A DNA stretch of 52,662 nucleotides from Glaciecola sp965658765. Lineage in GTDB: Bacteria; Pseudomonadota; Gammaproteobacteria; Enterobacterales; Alteromonadaceae. Where the stretch lies: contig CBFHTO010000026.1 of the NCBI GenBank assembly GCA_965658765.1, positions 1 through 52,662 on the forward strand, given 5' to 3'. This document shows positions 51,829 through 52,662 of the stretch, one piece after another. The notes beneath the pieces were generated by a model. The model searched no databases. It saw nothing but the letters and a program-made list of their open reading frames with translations, and had not been told where the DNA came from. Positions within the stretch are counted from its first letter, which is position 1; each line of letters opens with the position of its first letter. Made by a program: the position numbers and the translations under genes.

Positions 51829-52662
51829 TTACATATTTGGATAATTAGGACCACCCATGCCCTCAGGCACTACCCAATTAATGTTTTGGTTAGGCTCCTT
51901 GATGTCGCAAGTTTTGCAATGAACACAATTTTGAGCATTGATTTGGAAGCGTTTGCCTGCTTCATCTTCAATTACTTCATATACCCCTGCTGGGCAGTAA
52001 CGTTGCGCAGGTTCATCGTATTTACCTAAATTGACTTCTATAGGAATGCTCGGGTCCTTTAATTTTAAATGACACGGCTGGTCTTCTTCGTGGTTTGTAT
52101 TTGATAAAAACACCGACGAAAGCTTATCAAAACTCAACACGCCATCAGGTTTAGGATACTCAATTTTGTTGCTCGAAGAAGCGCTGTTTAAGCATAAATG
52201 GTCTGGTTTAGTATCAGTGAAGGTAAACGGCAACTTACCTTTAAACACATTCTGATCGATCGTGTTGTAAGCACCACCAATATAATTACCAAATTTATGG
52301 ATGACAGAACCAAAATTACGAGACTGATACAGCTCGTCGTAGACCCAACTTTCTTTAAAGCGCCGCGCATAATCAGAAGGTTCTGAAGAACTCTCAGAAT
52401 TTTGTAGAGCTTCGAACAGGGTTTCTGCCGCAATCATGCCAGACTTCATCGCAGTATGATTACCTTTTATTTTAGAAAAGTTAAGGGTGCCGGCGTTACA
52501 TCCGACCATTATGCCGCCGGGGAATGTCATCTTTGGTAGCGACTGTAGTCCCCCTTTAGCAATGGCTCTTGCCCCATAAGTCACGCGAGTTCCACCTTTA
52601 AGAGTGTCAGCGATGACTGGGTGGTGCTTGAGCCTTTGGAATTCGTCGAAAGGGCTTAAGTG
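51829..52662 (-). CDS. Electron transfer flavoprotein-ubiquinone oxidoreductase, C-terminal part
   Basis: The frame is open from the window edge to the stop at 51829 (277 residues); the start lies outside. LSPFDEFQRLKHHP with GGTRVTYGARAI, FPGGIMVGCNAGTLNF and MKSGMIAAET are FAD-domain blocks of ETF-QO, and RYCPAGVYEV with CVHCKTCDIKEP is the 4Fe-4S site at the end, all four cysteines present. It passes electrons from ETF, fed by acyl-CoA dehydrogenases, to ubiquinone at the inner membrane. This agrees with fatty-acid or acetoacetate use suggested by scoAB. An internal ATG at 52584 is not the start. Confidence 0.93.
   Translation of the reverse strand, partial: HLSPFDEFQRLKHHPVIADTLKGGTRVTYGARAIAKGGLQSLPKMTFPGGIMVGCNAGTLNFSKIKGNHTAMKSGMIAAETLFEALQNSESSSEPSDYARRFKESWVYDELYQSRNFGSVIHKFGNYIGGAYNTIDQNVFKGKLPFTFTDTKPDHLCLNSASSSNKIEYPKPDGVLSFDKLSSVFLSNTNHEEDQPCHLKLKDPSIPIEVNLGKYDEPAQRYCPAGVYEVIEDEAGKRFQINAQNCVHCKTCDIKEPNQNINWVVPEGMGGPNYPNM

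Overview
The window looks like a chromosomal segment of an AT-rich marine gammaproteobacterium, most likely an Alteromonadaceae relative (Alteromonas, Glaciecola or Paraglaciecola type). This is inferred from gene content: a six-gene TonB2-type operon, the ybfF/DUF2788/fldA block, a pxpABC set, an ECF sigma/TPR kinase pair, and several lineage-type hypothetical proteins. No rRNA, tRNA, CRISPR array, insertion sequence or prophage was recognised.

Layout. 1-462 is the cut-off start of an SLC13-type permease on the minus strand. 909-5987 is a tightly overlapping plus-strand operon for TonB-dependent energy transduction (DUF3450 protein, TtpC-like ExbB homologue, ExbB, ExbD, TonB, TPR protein). 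6010-9380 is an accessory patch. It begins with two adjacent integron-type gene cassettes, each with a recognisable attC site but with no integrase in view: a 113-aa HTH/membrane protein and a LysE-type exporter. It continues with a monooxygenase pseudogene broken by one in-frame stop, an orphan ATP synthase epsilon gene, dps, and a 5'-truncated DUF2202 fragment. 9616-13496 holds a DsrE-like periplasmic protein convergent with a sigma factor/Ser-Thr kinase pair.

13825-31547 is mainly metabolic and regulatory: an SMP-30 lactonase-like protein, MetY, a DEAD-box helicase, 3-oxoacid CoA-transferase with a divergent LysR regulator, a DnaJ-related protein, two uncharacterised envelope proteins, an orphan histidine kinase, CysB, L-serine deaminase, a CoA pyrophosphatase overlapping PabB, class I fumarase and a TlpA-like thioredoxin. 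31945-38926 holds two unknown proteins, OsmC, a CvfB-like RNA-binding protein, the 5-oxoprolinase genes pxpA-pxpB-pxpC (B and C carry unusual inserts) and a D-amino-acid aminotransferase. Fur and a chemoreceptor follow.

42279-46476 carries a DUF2946-like small protein, an OprC-type (copper) TonB-dependent receptor and a signal-peptide protein with a TonB C-terminal domain. 46813-50008 has an unexplained PI-PLC-like phosphodiesterase without signal peptide and a J-like/TPR membrane protein. 50102-52662 runs leftward through ybfF, DUF2788 and flavodoxin from the truncated ETF-ubiquinone oxidoreductase.

The strongest non-routine signal is the cassette pair at 6011-7243. When each cassette is circularised on paper, its first bases pair with the 5' arm of its own attC, which is the hallmark of true integron cassettes. 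Other points worth attention are the overlapping alternative hairpins at 9456-9496, the OprC-like receptor with Gly in place of the expected copper-ligand Cys, the PI-PLC-like gene, and the expanded PxpB/PxpC proteins. All function calls rest on reading motifs and family resemblance by eye; no database search was run.
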